From: Isoetes taiwanensis
Taxonomy: Eukaryota > Streptophyta > Lycopodiopsida > Isoetales > Isoetaceae
Reading direction: 5' to 3'
Length of the DNA: 64,000 nucleotides
Assembly: GCA_021234155.1 (NCBI GenBank)
Contig: JAJEKV010000163.1
Span: forward strand, 807,642-871,641
The notes beneath the pieces were generated by a model, which made no database searches, was not told the DNA's origin, and was given only the letters and a program-made list of their open reading frames with translations. Below, in pieces: positions 22,970-33,419 of the stretch (its first letter is position 1; each line of letters begins with the position of its first letter). A program made the position numbers and the translations under genes.

Positions 22970-23102
22970 ATGTCTAGTAGATTTGCTGCTAGTTTGCTAA
23001 GTACTATTGATGTGTACAAAGGTGGCTCAGGGTTCCAGGTGTGGAAAGATGCCATCAAGTATGTATTAGAAGTGGAGGATCTTTGGGATCTGGTAGATCC
23101 GC
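22970..23102 (+). pseudogene. gag: Copia gag N-terminus, out of frame with the main ORF
   Basis: ATG 22970, seven bases after the primer-binding site, opens MSSRFAASLLSTIDVYKGGS and continues to about DLWDLVDPHDSG, a normal copia Gag N-terminus (the family's ...Y..W...M...L...D.W..V block). This frame stops at 23209, whereas the main frame starts upstream of there in a different phase. One indel, somewhere in 23103-23200, is therefore needed to join them. The natural start is this ATG rather than ATG 23103. The shift may be a true mutation or a sequence error. Confidence 0.8.
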
Positions 23103-26100
23103 ATGATTCAGGTTGGTGCGAGGTGGTCTTTGGAGCAGAACTCCGACCGCATCGGATTCTCACGAACCGGCTGCAGTACAAAGACTCAACCAACAGCAGG
23201 CAGTGCTAGTGTAGCAGGTGGAGGAACAGGTGGTTCCAGTGGTGGTAAATCTCTGCAAGCTAAGGCAAAGGAAGCTCAAGGGATTATATGTTGCAAGGTA
23301 AGTCCTTCAATTCGTCTCAAACTTAGATCTCTTGGACCTAGAGAGATGTGGAAATTTCTATTAAAACATTATGAAGAAAAAACCTCCTCTCAAATAGACT
23401 TGCTTGAAAATGAATTAAGGGGATTGAAGTTGAGAGAGGATGAAGATGTGGGAGAATTCTTTAACAAGTTTGATAATCTGATTGTTGATTTAAGTGGGGC
23501 TGGAGTTATAATCTCTGAAAGAAGCCAGGTACTACAAATATCTAGAGCTATAGGTGAAAATGAAACTTTGGCCTTGTTTATAAGGAATTCATGTAGAAAC
23601 CGAGAAGAAGCTGAAATTACCTTAAGAACAGAATGGGAGCAAAAGAAAATCTTAAGGCAAGACCAAAATGAAGAAACCCCAGAAGTGTTAATGGTCAAAA
23701 GGAAAGACAAGGTGACTTGCTATAACTGCCAGCAGTTAGGGCATTATAAAAATGAGTGCCCTAGATTGAAAAAGGAGTTTAATTGTTATACATGTGGAGG
23801 AAGAGGACATATGGCTTCAAAATGTCCTACACCAAAGGGTTCTGGAAAACCTCGAGGCAGAGGAGAGTCAAGCAGAGGCAGGTCTGGAAGAGGGAGAGGT
23901 CGAGGGCATGAAAGGGCATATATTGCTCAAGAACAGGAAGTACCTTCAAAGGGAGTGGCCGAGGAAGAAGATGAAGATGAGGTACATGCTGAATTTGCTG
24001 TGTTAAATGATAAGATTGCTACTAATAAATCTGATCACTTGATAGTTGATAGTGGAGCTGAAAGATCAGTAGTGCAATCTACTGATCTTTTGAAGAATAT
24101 TTCTGCCACAAGTTCCAGGAAAATTCAAGTGGGAAATGGAGCTCTTCAAGAGGTGAAGGGGACTGGTCTTTTACAGTTAGAAGACCTTTCAGGGAATGTT
24201 GTGAACATAGAGAATGTCCTTTGTGTGCCAGCAATAATTAAAAACTTGATTTCTGTTAGTCAGTTATGTGATTTGGGATATCGAGTGGTTTTTGAAGGAG
24301 ACAAATGTAATGTGTATATGAATAATGAAATAAAGTTTGTTGCCAAAAGGGTTGGAAATCTTTTTGAAATGGATAATGTGAAGTATCCTTGCATAAATGC
24401 AATACAAGAAGAAAGTGCAGATTTATGGCATAGAAGGCTTGCTCATACAAATCACAAAAATCTCAAATTCTTATTGAAGCATGGCCACATTAACTATCAT
24501 GACACCAAAGATAGTGAGCTTATATGTGAGGGATGTGCCTTAGGGAAACTAAACAGACTGCCATTCCATAAAAGCAAAACCAGAGCCCAGCAAGTTCTTG
24601 AATTGGTACATTCAGACCTATGTGGCCCCTTGAATGTGCAAAGCAGAAATAATAAAAGGTACTTTATAACCTTCACAGATGACTACAGTCGGAAGTGTAA
24701 GACATATTGCTTGGCAAGAAAATCTCAAGCTTTGAGTGCATTCAAACAATATGTGGCAGAGATGGAAAGACAAACTGGTCATCAACTTAAATGCATCAGA
24801 TCTGATAGAGGTGGAGAATATCTTGCTAAACAATTTAAGCAATTTTGCATAGCTCATGGAATAAAGAGGCAGCTGACATGTAGATATTCCCCTCAGCAAA
24901 ATGGGGTCTCAGAAAGGAAGAATAGAACCTTGATGGATGCAGTAAGAGCAATGATCAAAGGAAGTGGTCTGCCCAATAAATTATGGGAAGAGGCTTTGGC
25001 TACTGCAGTTCTAATACAAAACATGTTACCACTAGCAAGTTTAAAGGGGAACATTCCAGACATCTTATGGAATCCAAACCAAAAACTAAATTATGAAAGG
25101 TTGAAAGCCTTTGGTTGTTTAGTGTATACTCATGTTCCAAAAGAATTAAGAAGGAAACTTGATAACAAGGCTGAAATTGGATTTCTTGTTGGGTATGATG
25201 AGGAGTCTAAGGGCTACAGAATATATGTTCCAGAAACTAAATCTGTCATTATTAGCAGGGATGTTTTGTTCAATGAGAGCATACTATATAAAGACAGATA
25301 CATTAAAGGAGTCAAAGCTACAACACCAAAACCAGAAGTACAACCTGAACTTGTAATAGATGATGATGATGCTAATGAGGAAGAAGCTGCAAGCTCAGCA
25401 GTCACAGAAATTCCAGAAATTACAAATGTGCCAGCAGAAGATCAAGATCAAGGAGGACATGGAAACTATCACATAGAGAAGAAGAAAAGAAAAACCCAGG
25501 CTGAAAGATTAATGGAGGAAGCTAAATTAGAAGAAGGAAAAGTATATGGGAGAGATGAATTGGGAAGAAGCAGAAGAGTTGCTACATTAGAACCAGAACA
25601 AATTATGGCCATACTAGAGGATGAAATCATCCCTCAAAGCTTTGAAGAAGTTCAACACAGTAAAGATAAGGAAAAGTGGATGGCAGCCATGGATGATGAG
25701 CTTAAATCATTCCAAGAGACTAAAACTTACGAGCTGGTTAAATCTGATGGTAAACAAAATATTATTGGAAGTAAATGGTTATACAAAATCAAGTTAAATC
25801 CTGATGGGACCAAAAAGTATAAGGCAAGATTGGTGGCTCAAGGATACACACAAAAGAAAGGACGTGATTATGATGAAACATACTCACCTATAGTCAAGCT
25901 TACAAGTATTAGAGTGTTACTAGCTATGGCAAATGCAATGAATTTGGAAATTCACCATATGGATGTAAAAACAGCATTTTTAAATGCCACACTTGAAGAG
26001 GAAGCATACATGAAACAGGCTCCAGGGTATTCACATGGTAAAGATATGATTTGGAAGCTAAACAGGGCTGTTTATGGGCTAAAACAGTCCCCTCGAGAAT

Positions 26101-27242
26101 GGTATCTATGCATAAATCAGTTTTTGCAAGAACAGGGTTTTAAGAAATTGCAAAATGATGGGAATCTTTATAGATTTGAACAAAATGGAGAATATTGCAT
26201 CATTGCCTTATATGTGGATGATTGTATAATGGTTGCAAGTTCATTACAAATTCTGAATATTTGCAAGGATATTTTGAGGGCCAGATTCCAAATGTCAGAC
26301 CTAGGTGAGCTTAAAAAATTTCTGGGAATTGAAGTGATCGGGAACAGAGAGCTAAAATGGATAAAACTACACCAAAGCACTCACATAGGAAACATGTTGA
26401 AGAGGTTTAATCTAACTGAAGCTAAGCCTTCTAAGATTCCTATAGCAACTGGGCATAGACTGACAGATGTCCATGATGTATCTAATAAGGAGATTACAGA
26501 AATGCAAAATGTGCCTTATAGAGCCTTGATTGGTTGTTTACTGTTTTTAGCCAACAGCACTAGACCTGACATAGCATATGTAGTAAACATTTTGAGCAGA
26601 AGGAATCATGATGCAACTAAAGTACATTGGGAGGCAGCTAAAAAGGTGCTCAAATATCTAAAGGGAACTCAGACACATGGCATTTGTTTCAACTCTGAAA
26701 ATCTGACAATGTTGAGTTATAGTGATGCAGATTGGGGAGGAGATCTGCACACTAGGAAGTCTACATCTGGGTATGCCATCTTCTTAGCAGGAGGAGTGAT
26801 AACCTGGAAATGTAAAAAACAAACTGCTGTAGCTATGAGCTCAGCTGAAGCAGAATATGCTGCATCTTCCCTTGTTGCTAAAGAGTTAGTGTGGTTAAGA
26901 AGATTGCTTGATGAAGTAGGTTGCAGCCAACAAACACCTACAGAAATATGGACTGACAGTCAGAGTTGTATAGCAATTGTCAAAAATCCAGTCTATCATG
27001 ACAGGACAAAACACATAGAGCTGAATATGCACTTTATAAGGGATCTTGCTGAAAAGAAACTTATTCAAATGGCATATGTTGATACAAACAATCAAGTAGC
27101 AGATATCTTTACAAAGGCTCTACCAGAAACCAAGCTTGTTAAGTTCAGGGATCAGCTGAATGTTGCAGACAAGGTTACAGACTTACAGCCTTATAAACTA
27201 AAGGAGGAAACCAGTAACAAACTTATTAAGGTCAGAGACTAG
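23103..27242 (+). CDS. gag-pol: Copia gag-pol polyprotein (1379 codons open)
   Basis: This polyprotein packages, copies and inserts the element. Gag carries two CCHC zinc knuckles, CYNCQQLGHYKNEC (residues 206-219) and CYTCGGRGHMASKC (228-241), then an Arg/Gly-rich stretch. The protease has DSGA at 316-319. The GAG-pre-integrase zinc region lies at about 442-486 with paired His and CEGC. The integrase core has Asp 505, Asp 568 and Glu 604, all present. RT has YVDD at 1037-1040, and RNase H closes with ADIFTKALPE. All catalytic residues I can check are intact and there are no internal stops. The true Gag start is about 130 bp upstream in another frame, so this ATG is only the first in the open frame. 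The C-terminus has about 30 extra residues from a local duplication. The order integrase before RT defines Ty1/copia. Confidence 0.96.
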   Translation: MIQVGARWSLEQNSDRIGFSRTGCSTKTQPTAGSASVAGGGTGGSSGGKSLQAKAKEAQGIICCKVSPSIRLKLRSLGPREMWKFLLKHYEEKTSSQIDLLENELRGLKLREDEDVGEFFNKFDNLIVDLSGAGVIISERSQVLQISRAIGENETLALFIRNSCRNREEAEITLRTEWEQKKILRQDQNEETPEVLMVKRKDKVTCYNCQQLGHYKNECPRLKKEFNCYTCGGRGHMASKCPTPKGSGKPRGRGESSRGRSGRGRGRGHERAYIAQEQEVPSKGVAEEEDEDEVHAEFAVLNDKIATNKSDHLIVDSGAERSVVQSTDLLKNISATSSRKIQVGNGALQEVKGTGLLQLEDLSGNVVNIENVLCVPAIIKNLISVSQLCDLGYRVVFEGDKCNVYMNNEIKFVAKRVGNLFEMDNVKYPCINAIQEESADLWHRRLAHTNHKNLKFLLKHGHINYHDTKDSELICEGCALGKLNRLPFHKSKTRAQQVLELVHSDLCGPLNVQSRNNKRYFITFTDDYSRKCKTYCLARKSQALSAFKQYVAEMERQTGHQLKCIRSDRGGEYLAKQFKQFCIAHGIKRQLTCRYSPQQNGVSERKNRTLMDAVRAMIKGSGLPNKLWEEALATAVLIQNMLPLASLKGNIPDILWNPNQKLNYERLKAFGCLVYTHVPKELRRKLDNKAEIGFLVGYDEESKGYRIYVPETKSVIISRDVLFNESILYKDRYIKGVKATTPKPEVQPELVIDDDDANEEEAASSAVTEIPEITNVPAEDQDQGGHGNYHIEKKKRKTQAERLMEEAKLEEGKVYGRDELGRSRRVATLEPEQIMAILEDEIIPQSFEEVQHSKDKEKWMAAMDDELKSFQETKTYELVKSDGKQNIIGSKWLYKIKLNPDGTKKYKARLVAQGYTQKKGRDYDETYSPIVKLTSIRVLLAMANAMNLEIHHMDVKTAFLNATLEEEAYMKQAPGYSHGKDMIWKLNRAVYGLKQSPREWYLCINQFLQEQGFKKLQNDGNLYRFEQNGEYCIIALYVDDCIMVASSLQILNICKDILRARFQMSDLGELKKFLGIEVIGNRELKWIKLHQSTHIGNMLKRFNLTEAKPSKIPIATGHRLTDVHDVSNKEITEMQNVPYRALIGCLLFLANSTRPDIAYVVNILSRRNHDATKVHWEAAKKVLKYLKGTQTHGICFNSENLTMLSYSDADWGGDLHTRKSTSGYAIFLAGGVITWKCKKQTAVAMSSAEAEYAASSLVAKELVWLRRLLDEVGCSQQTPTEIWTDSQSCIAIVKNPVYHDRTKHIELNMHFIRDLAEKKLIQMAYVDTNNQVADIFTKALPETKLVKFRDQLNVADKVTDLQPYKLKEETSNKLIKVRD

Positions 27243-27296
27243 TTGAAAGTTGCAGACAAGAATGCACACTTATAGACTTATAAGCTGAAGGAGGAA
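27140..27296 (+). repeat. Tandem duplication at the copia 3' end, including the polypurine tract
   Basis: An 87-bp period: RDQLNVADKV...YKLKEE is followed by RD-stop-LKVADKNA...YKLKEE in the next copy. Both copies end in AAGGAGGAA (27201-27209 and 27288-27296). Only the second touches the LTR. The first copy extends the protein; the second has stop codons. Confidence 0.85.
27288..27296 (+). promoter_or_regulatory. Copia polypurine tract
   Basis: AAGGAGGAA directly before the 3' LTR start TGATGAG at 27297. Confidence 0.88.
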
Positions 27297-28110
27297 TGAT
27301 GAGTTGTCAGCTCATAAGTCTAAACATTAAAGGTTACAGTCTGCCTATGAGAAGCAGTGGCAGTAGGCAGACTTACTTGGTCATTAGAAGAGCTAGGTTG
27401 ATTGTAAAATTAACCTAAAGCACAAGAAGGGGTCTGAGCAATTGACAGAATTATCCAAGGCAAAGATCTTCAATCCTTAAGTCATGGGTACACAAAGTTA
27501 GAACATGGTATGAAATCCTTCATTTGATTCAATGGTTTATTCATTAAAGGGTTAAAAAAAATTCAATGGTTCGTAAGGCCAATAATTAACGTCATGTCTG
27601 TGGGATAATGATTTGAGATTCATATTGTGAGTCTATGTCTGTGGGATATATGGAGATGACGAAGAACTTAACATAGAAAGTACGTAACCGCCGGAATGGT
27701 GAAGATAAAGGGGGAAATCAATTGAATACAGGGTGTGGACTTGATAGAATCATTGTAGCAGACGTTAAGAGAAGATCCGGCATCTGTTGAAGTTGGTTAG
27801 AGGATGAACAGTAAATAAGTCAATGCTCGGGCTACAGTATTTTAGCTACAGTGCATCGGCTATATTTTAATGGTCAATTGTTCTTATTATTTTGCTTGAT
27901 ATTGCATAAGGGCCTAGACCATAGAACTATAGAGAATAAGTGACCACAATTTGGCTTCTCTATAAGTTCTTGTTTGAAGGAAATGCAAATTGATTGAAAT
28001 ATAGTTTTGTTGGAATTATTTGTTGATTCAAGTCCATTCAAAGTAGAAAATCTTGCTAGACATATTGAAGGTTGATTGCTCAACTTAGTTATTTTCAAAA
28101 ATACTCTTCA
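27297..28110 (+). repeat. Copia 3' LTR
   Basis: 814-bp partner of 22138-22950, ending CTTCA at 28110 and followed by TACGA. Confidence 0.95.
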
Positions 28111-28115
28111 TACGA

Positions 28116-28958
28116 TACATTCCCAAAGTTGAGCACACAAACAATATTCCAGGTGGTGGTGCTTTCCTCAAGAAATAGCCTCAAAAAACCATACTTCCTT
28201 AAGAAATAGCTATTTAAAAACTACACCACTTGAAAAACACACTTCTGAAAAAATAGCCACTTAAAAACTACATCTACTTAAAAACCACACCTCAAAAAAC
28301 CACACTTACTTTAAAAAATAGCTACTTAAAAACTACACCTAATTATATAAACCACACCTAAAAAAATCATACTTCCTTAAAAATAGCTTCTTAAAAACTA
28401 CACCTAGTTATAAACTACACCACTTCAAAAACCATACTTCATTAAAAACTACTGGGCCACTTAAAAACTACACCTCGCTATATAAACCACACTTCAAAAA
28501 ACCTTACTTCTTTAAAAAACGGCTATTTAAAAACTACACCCACTTATAAATCGACACCTCAAAAAAACAACACCTCGATTGAAAAAATTATACCACTTAG
28601 TAAAACCATACTTCCCTAAAAAACAACCACTTAAAAACTATACCTCCTTATAAACCACACTTAAAAAAACTATACTTCCGTAAAAAATGACTACTTAAAA
28701 CTACACCTAGTTATAAACTACACCTCAAAAAACAACACCTTCTTAAAAACAACAAAAAAAAAAAAAAAAAAAAAATAAGCAACACTTTTTTAAAAAAAAA
28801 AACGACACCTCAAAAAAAGACCACATCTTCAAAAAAAAAAAAACTATAGCTCCATAAAAAAAACTACACCGCATCCTTAATAAACCACACCTCCACATAA
28901 CCACATGTAGATTTTTTGGAACAATGACATGTGGTCTTTTTGTTACTGTTGTTTTTAG
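28116..28958 (-). repeat. CACTA right subterminal repeats
   Basis: About 20 degenerate copies of a 35-45 bp motif built from CTTAAAAACTACACCT, AAAAACCACACTTC and AAAAAATAGCTACT. It is the inverted counterpart of 14104-14890, where GTAGTTTT and TGTTGTTTTT words occur. It includes an A-rich run near 28748-28780. Non-coding. Confidence 0.75.
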
Positions 28959-28986
28959 GTGTGGACCCAGAATTGGGGTGGTTGTG
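28959..28986 (-). repeat. CACTA terminal inverted repeat, right
   Basis: GTGTGGACCCAGAATTGGGG then TGGTTGTG, the inverse of 14076-14103, followed by GGA. Confidence 0.85.
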
Positions 28987-28989
28987 GGA

Positions 28990-30120
28990 GATACCGAACG
29001 ATAATGGATCTAGCAGGAACTCAGGTGGGTGGTTAGTATAGCTTGAGGATTCTAGAGTGGCGCTACCTGTTGGACACTTGTTGTGTTCATTTTTACATTC
29101 TCTCTCCTTGCTTTTAATTGTAGGAACTAACCCTTGATTGCAAAGGTGAGTTCTCTTTATCTCTGATTCGATTCTTGCTCATGAATGATGGATTGATAGT
29201 TCTTTGCATAAGTATTGCTCTTGAAACGGGGGAATTAAGGGGGGATAGAGACCTCTGAGCCATGTGTAGTAGTATGCTCCCTAGGTGGATCCCTAAATTT
29301 CCCATTAGATGCGGCCTGCATTATCAAGAGACCACCAATCGAAGTGGATGCTATGGAATTGCTTAGCACCGTGAGATAAGGGACGAAGTGGTGAAGTGGG
29401 GTGGGGTCTTGCACCAACATAAAAGGCTCCTGAGACTCCTAGCTGGGCTAGCCCCGAGCAGTCGGCCACGTAGAAGGCCGGATATGGGTCTGACACTCCT
29501 TGGGTGCAGAGGTGTGACCCGTATGGGGCACCCCCGTGCTTTGAGTAGATTTAGGTGAGTAAGTCGGTAACGGATCTGGGTCGCTGATGCGGCACATATT
29601 CTCTAGCTCACCCATGGAACCACCGCGGATCCTGGAAGGGGACGCTTCCACGACTGCCTCATCATCTGGGGGCTTCATGAACCCCCGAGTAGGCTCAAGG
29701 GGTGATACCTTGAGTCTCACAGGTGTCCGGCGGCTATAGTGACGCCATAGCATGATTGGACTCATCTGCAAAGTGTGCGGGGAGGGGCAGATGGAGTAGA
29801 CAACCCTAGCCGATGTTCTATGCCAGCCAACGCTATGTCAAGATCTCGGCCGGGATCTCTTGAGATCTAGCCCGGTACCGATCCTCACCGAGTCTGGTAG
29901 GGGTAGAACCATGGGTTTGGGTGTTTTTCCCTAGTATTAAATGTATATTCTTTGTTGTTGTCACTTGATGGATGTGCCACCCCTCGTGGTGGTAAATTAT
30001 GATATGATTATGCCGCGGTGCTAACCTTGTATTCACGCTCACGTACATAGAGCCCCATTGAAGGCGTGTAATGTAATGACCCCCTCGCGGTCCTTCACTT
30101 GAGCATCTTTTTATAGATGG
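28990..30120 (+). other. Probable continuation of the chromovirus 3' LTR
   Basis: Because the CACTA split the LTR at 14075, sequence from 28990 onward should be the rest of that LTR. It is non-coding with GC-rich patches. The right boundary is not visible because the partner LTR is outside the window, so 30120 is only a guide based on a change in composition. Confidence 0.35.
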
Positions 30121-30930
30121 CCCGAGTTAGGCAGGGCCCCCGCCATGGTGATTTGTTGCCCCGAGGGGAAAGTCCCCCCATGTATCGCCCGAAAGTGTCG
30201 ATATGTTCGTGGAGCCGCCATGACTCTCGCAGATCCGCTTGTTGGCCCTCCAGCTAGTCTCGCTAATTCGAAAGTAGCCATAGATCGAAAAGCAACCAAA
30301 TCAAATCAGAATGTCGCCAGAAGTAATTTTGACCCCTTTGTCATGTTTCTACCATTACTCCCTCATAACGATGAACTACGAGATGTGCCACCCCAATTCA
30401 AAAACTTGACTCCAAGCCGGTTCCAATAAGGTAAAAGTCGCCTCCATGGGAGCTCTAGTTATGGAGATATCTTTAACTGAAGTTTACGTTCTATTTATAG
30501 ATCTCTTCACGACTTTAGCCTTTTTTAGCAGGCAATTGCCTTTTATATCAAAATAGCTCCTTGCCGTTAATTAGATTACATGACTTATCATGTAGAATAT
30601 TATCTATGGGCTGTTCTCTCAACTAATAATCATCCCAATGATAGTGCCCCGACCCCTTCCATAAACATCAATGGTTCTTATAACTGTGTTAGACGTTTCC
30701 CTTGATTTTGATGTTATAGCTCAGCCCCTTTATATTATTAGGTGACTTAGGAATAACATTTATATAATATTTGCCATAATTTTTGCCATATTCCAATAAC
30801 CCATTCGTCGTGGACCACTCCCCCGTGCTTGCTCTGTATCAAATTATAGGTTTAAGGGACAAGTGGCATTAATGCATAATAGAAGGGGTGTCTAAAGACA
30901 ACCAATTAAGTGGTTATTCACTAGAGTTAA
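30121..30930. other. No feature seen
   Basis: A 94-codon plus-strand frame (30145-30429) has no recognisable motif. The rest is AT-rich intergenic sequence. Confidence 0.4.
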
Positions 30931-30932
30931 CA

Positions 30933-30988
30933 CATGCATGCATGCATATGCATGGCGACGTGCCACTAGAGTTGGTACACTATATAAA
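30933..30988 (+). promoter_or_regulatory. Clustered RY (CATGCATG) repeat and TATA box
   Basis: CATGCATGCATGCATATGCA at 30933-30952 is followed 28 bp on by TATATAAA at 30981-30988. RY repeats bound by B3-domain factors near a TATA box are a seed-type plant promoter layout. The only coding-like sequence downstream is the endonuclease fragment at 31.2 kb, so function is uncertain and chance is possible. Confidence 0.3.
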
Positions 30989-31204
30989 AGATCATAGATC
31001 TCAAGGAAAGAACATCGTTTAAAATCATTATGGGAACAATTGGGAACTGCACTATGTAGTAGTATGGATCCGAGGGATCAACACAAGTTTGGCGTGGGGA
31101 GTCCAAGGGACGCAAGAAGTAGGGAACCCAGGGGGTTCATGGTGGCCAAACTGGGCTAAGTTTGAAACCGAAAATCTAAGATGAAAATCATGTAGAAAAC
31201 AATT

Positions 31205-31896
31205 TTGCTGAAAGGTAAGGGAATTGAAGTGAATGAGGACTTGACAAAGGACAAATATGAAGAATATAAAAAAAAAAAACTATTGAAGTTCAAGGAAGCA
31301 AAAAAGAATGGCCAAAAGGCTGTTTGGAGGAAGGAACACACTGTAGTAGAAGGTGCTGCTTTATATATGGATGTGCCATCGCCAGATTCATGTGTTGTAA
31401 TATCAACACTTTGACACAAGAAAATGCAATCACTATGAGCAATATATGGGCTAATGTAGATATTGTTTCTTTTTCCTTGAAACATATGGGCATGAAGAAG
31501 TTGGTTTGTCTGACATTGCTAGCTTCAAGATGGTGCACTTTGTTTGGTTTTCTAAGGGGTGAAGAAACAAGGGTTATGGTGGCATTGTATACTTTGTTAG
31601 AAATGAATTTGTGCATCTAATTACAATCCTTCATGCAAAGGCAACTCCAAAGGTGTTTGAATTCGCGGCATGGGTAATTTGGTAACATCTATATTGCCAA
31701 ATGCGATTATCCACCCAGAGGATCCCCATTGTATAACTCAGAAGAATTGGATAGAGATGACCCCTTTGCCCAGTTGAAGCAGGATGTTTTCTCATTTGGT
31801 GATATAGGTAATGTTTTGTTATTGGGAGACTTCAATGGACGAATCTCCCAAAGGCAGGCTGCCACAGTTAGTAGTGAGCGGGATCCAGAATGGTAG
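31205..31896 (+). pseudogene. Non-LTR element (LINE-like) endonuclease fragment, broken
   Basis: This is an exonuclease/endonuclease/phosphatase-type domain, the DNA-nicking domain of LINE-like elements. Readable parts, in several frames, are EVGLSDIASFKMVHFVWFSK (about 31494-31555), GYGGIVYFVRNEFVHLI (about 31572-31622) and a 68-codon stretch from 31690 to the stop at 31894 with DDPFAQLKQDVFSF and VLLLGDFNGRIS. The GDFN block holds catalytic Asp and Asn. The charged frame at 31205-31414 (EAKKNGQKAVWRKEH...) precedes it in the same direction and may be the linker upstream of the domain. No RT follows, so the copy is truncated. Confidence 0.65.
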
Positions 31897-31899
31897 AAA

Positions 31900-33330
31900 T
31901 GAGGATTGTATGTGAAGCGGTCAGCCACCAATGGAGGGCCACCATGTCAACATTGATGGCCATATCCTACCAGGAGGCCAATACTAAATAAGGTGCCATA
32001 CTTGCATCTCCATGTAAGAGATGGGATCTATTAGTACATGTCAATTTAGGTCCCCTTGTTTCAAGTTTGGTTGAGGACGATTATGGTGTCAATGCCATAA
32101 GGATGGACACTCAGGCATGGATAAAGTATGCTGACCTTGATGTTGGCCTCTAGTGTGACAATGTTCCAGCTGTGGACAAGGCTAGGCATTAGAGACATGA
32201 TGGAGAATGGTGTAGATGCAGATACAGTCTTCAATTCAAGAGACATGGATGTCCGATTTGTCTTTGCATGGATGAATGAAATGAACAAGTTGAAGTCCAA
32301 ACTCTCTGTTCTTCTTTTGCGTGTCGCTTGTATTCATCCCATGTTATTTACATGTCGATGGTGTGTAGTTTGTTTGATTGTTGAATGCTTGTTTACTTTA
32401 GTAATCAATTGTGAGTCCCTTGTTTGCGAATGTATGCTGGTTGGTACTGGGCAGGTGTCTTATCGAGCTTGGTCAAGAGATAAACCTTGAGTTTCACTTG
32501 TGCCAATTGGAGCAGGACCTAATAATGAAGATCCTTATAACTTAGGGGGGACAATTAATGAAAGCCGTACATATTGATTTAGGATGGGTATCGACAAATT
32601 TGTATATTAATTTAGAGCTGTATTTTGTAAATTGTGCAATAGATTATTGATGTTAAACTATTTTTAGACTAATGATTGTAAACTCGAAGTGAACAAGAAT
32701 CAATATTTAACAAACATGCCATGGAAAAGCATCGGTTCCAGATCTCATTTCAAAAGTTGTTGTCGTAAAAAAAACTACACAATATTTTCACAAAATTGGG
32801 AGTTCACTCCCATGTCAATTCGCATTCATGATAAAAATAAAAAATAAAAAAAAAAAGGAAAGGGTCGTTCATGTATGACATGGAGATGGTACAATCGAGG
32901 CATGAGGTAAAGATCAATCCTCCTTCCGAGGAGCACGTTTCAACCTCAAAATCACCACTTGGCAAGGCGCCAGAAACCTCCCGGGCCATATTGAAGTCCA
33001 TACGCAACCTCAACCGAACATGTAACCAGAATAGCGCTTGAGATTGCATCATCCACCTCGCATTATGTAATCAACACATTGCAGAACACAACATGACGTG
33101 GAGCCAGATGTGTCGCTGGGGCTCGAGGCTATTCTCAAATGGTTGGCGGGTGATCCCCTCCTCGCCCCCTCCTCCCCTCGCCACGGAGATCGACCTTGCA
33201 ATGATCAAGGCCGCTAGAGCTTCCTCTCGTTGTATGCTCCATCTTCTTGCTGCAGAAAACACTAGCGTCTTAAACAATGGACTAATCTAAAGAACACATA
33301 CATGCCAAGAAAGCAACGATTAAGAGGAAA
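31900..33330. other. No gene recognised
   Basis: Short frames only (for example a 120-codon plus-strand frame at 32128-32490) without known motifs. Some sequence right after 31900 may be more of the decayed endonuclease element. Confidence 0.4.
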
Positions 33331-33335
33331 TTAAT

Positions 33336-33418
33336 CTTCCCCTCAAGTGGGTTATGGAAAATAACCCTCGAGACCGTTAGGCTGAGAGGATTTTTTCCAT
33401 AACTCACGTGAGGGGGAG
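33336..33418. repeat. Small inverted repeat
   Basis: CTTCCCCTCAAGTGGGTTAT is mirrored by ATAACTCACGTGAGGGGGAG with three mismatches. The arms are about 27 bp around a loop of about 30 bp. It could be a hairpin or a worn MITE; no TSD is evident. Confidence 0.6.
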
Positions 33419-33419
33419 G

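Larger units (their letters stand above)
22138..28110 (+). mobile_element. Ty1/copia retrotransposon, nearly intact
   Basis: 5,973 bp bounded by perfect TACGA duplications. It has LTRs of 813 and 814 bp that begin TGATGAG and end CTTCA, a tRNA-iMet primer-binding site, one long gag-pol frame in copia order (protease-integrase-RT-RNase H) and a polypurine tract. By eye the LTRs differ at roughly 2% of positions, clustered in a few spots, so insertion was recent relative to everything else here. It sits inside the CACTA element, next to minisatellite block 2. Confidence 0.96.
14076..28986. mobile_element. CACTA (En/Spm-type) DNA transposon, non-autonomous, carrying nested copia
   Basis: The left end reads CACTACCACCCCAAACTGGG and the right end, on the other strand, CACAACCACCCCAATTCTGG. 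They match over about 25 of the first 28 positions, including TCCAC beyond the part shown. GGA duplications flank both ends. AT-rich subterminal repeats run about 0.8 kb inward from each end in opposite orientation, as is typical of CACTA elements. Total length is 14.9 kb, or about 8.9 kb without the nested copia (22138-28110). No transposase (TNP2-like) or TNP1-like frame was seen, so it appears non-autonomous. The interior is mostly minisatellite. One base of the CACTA motif at the right end is changed (CACAA). Confidence 0.85.
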
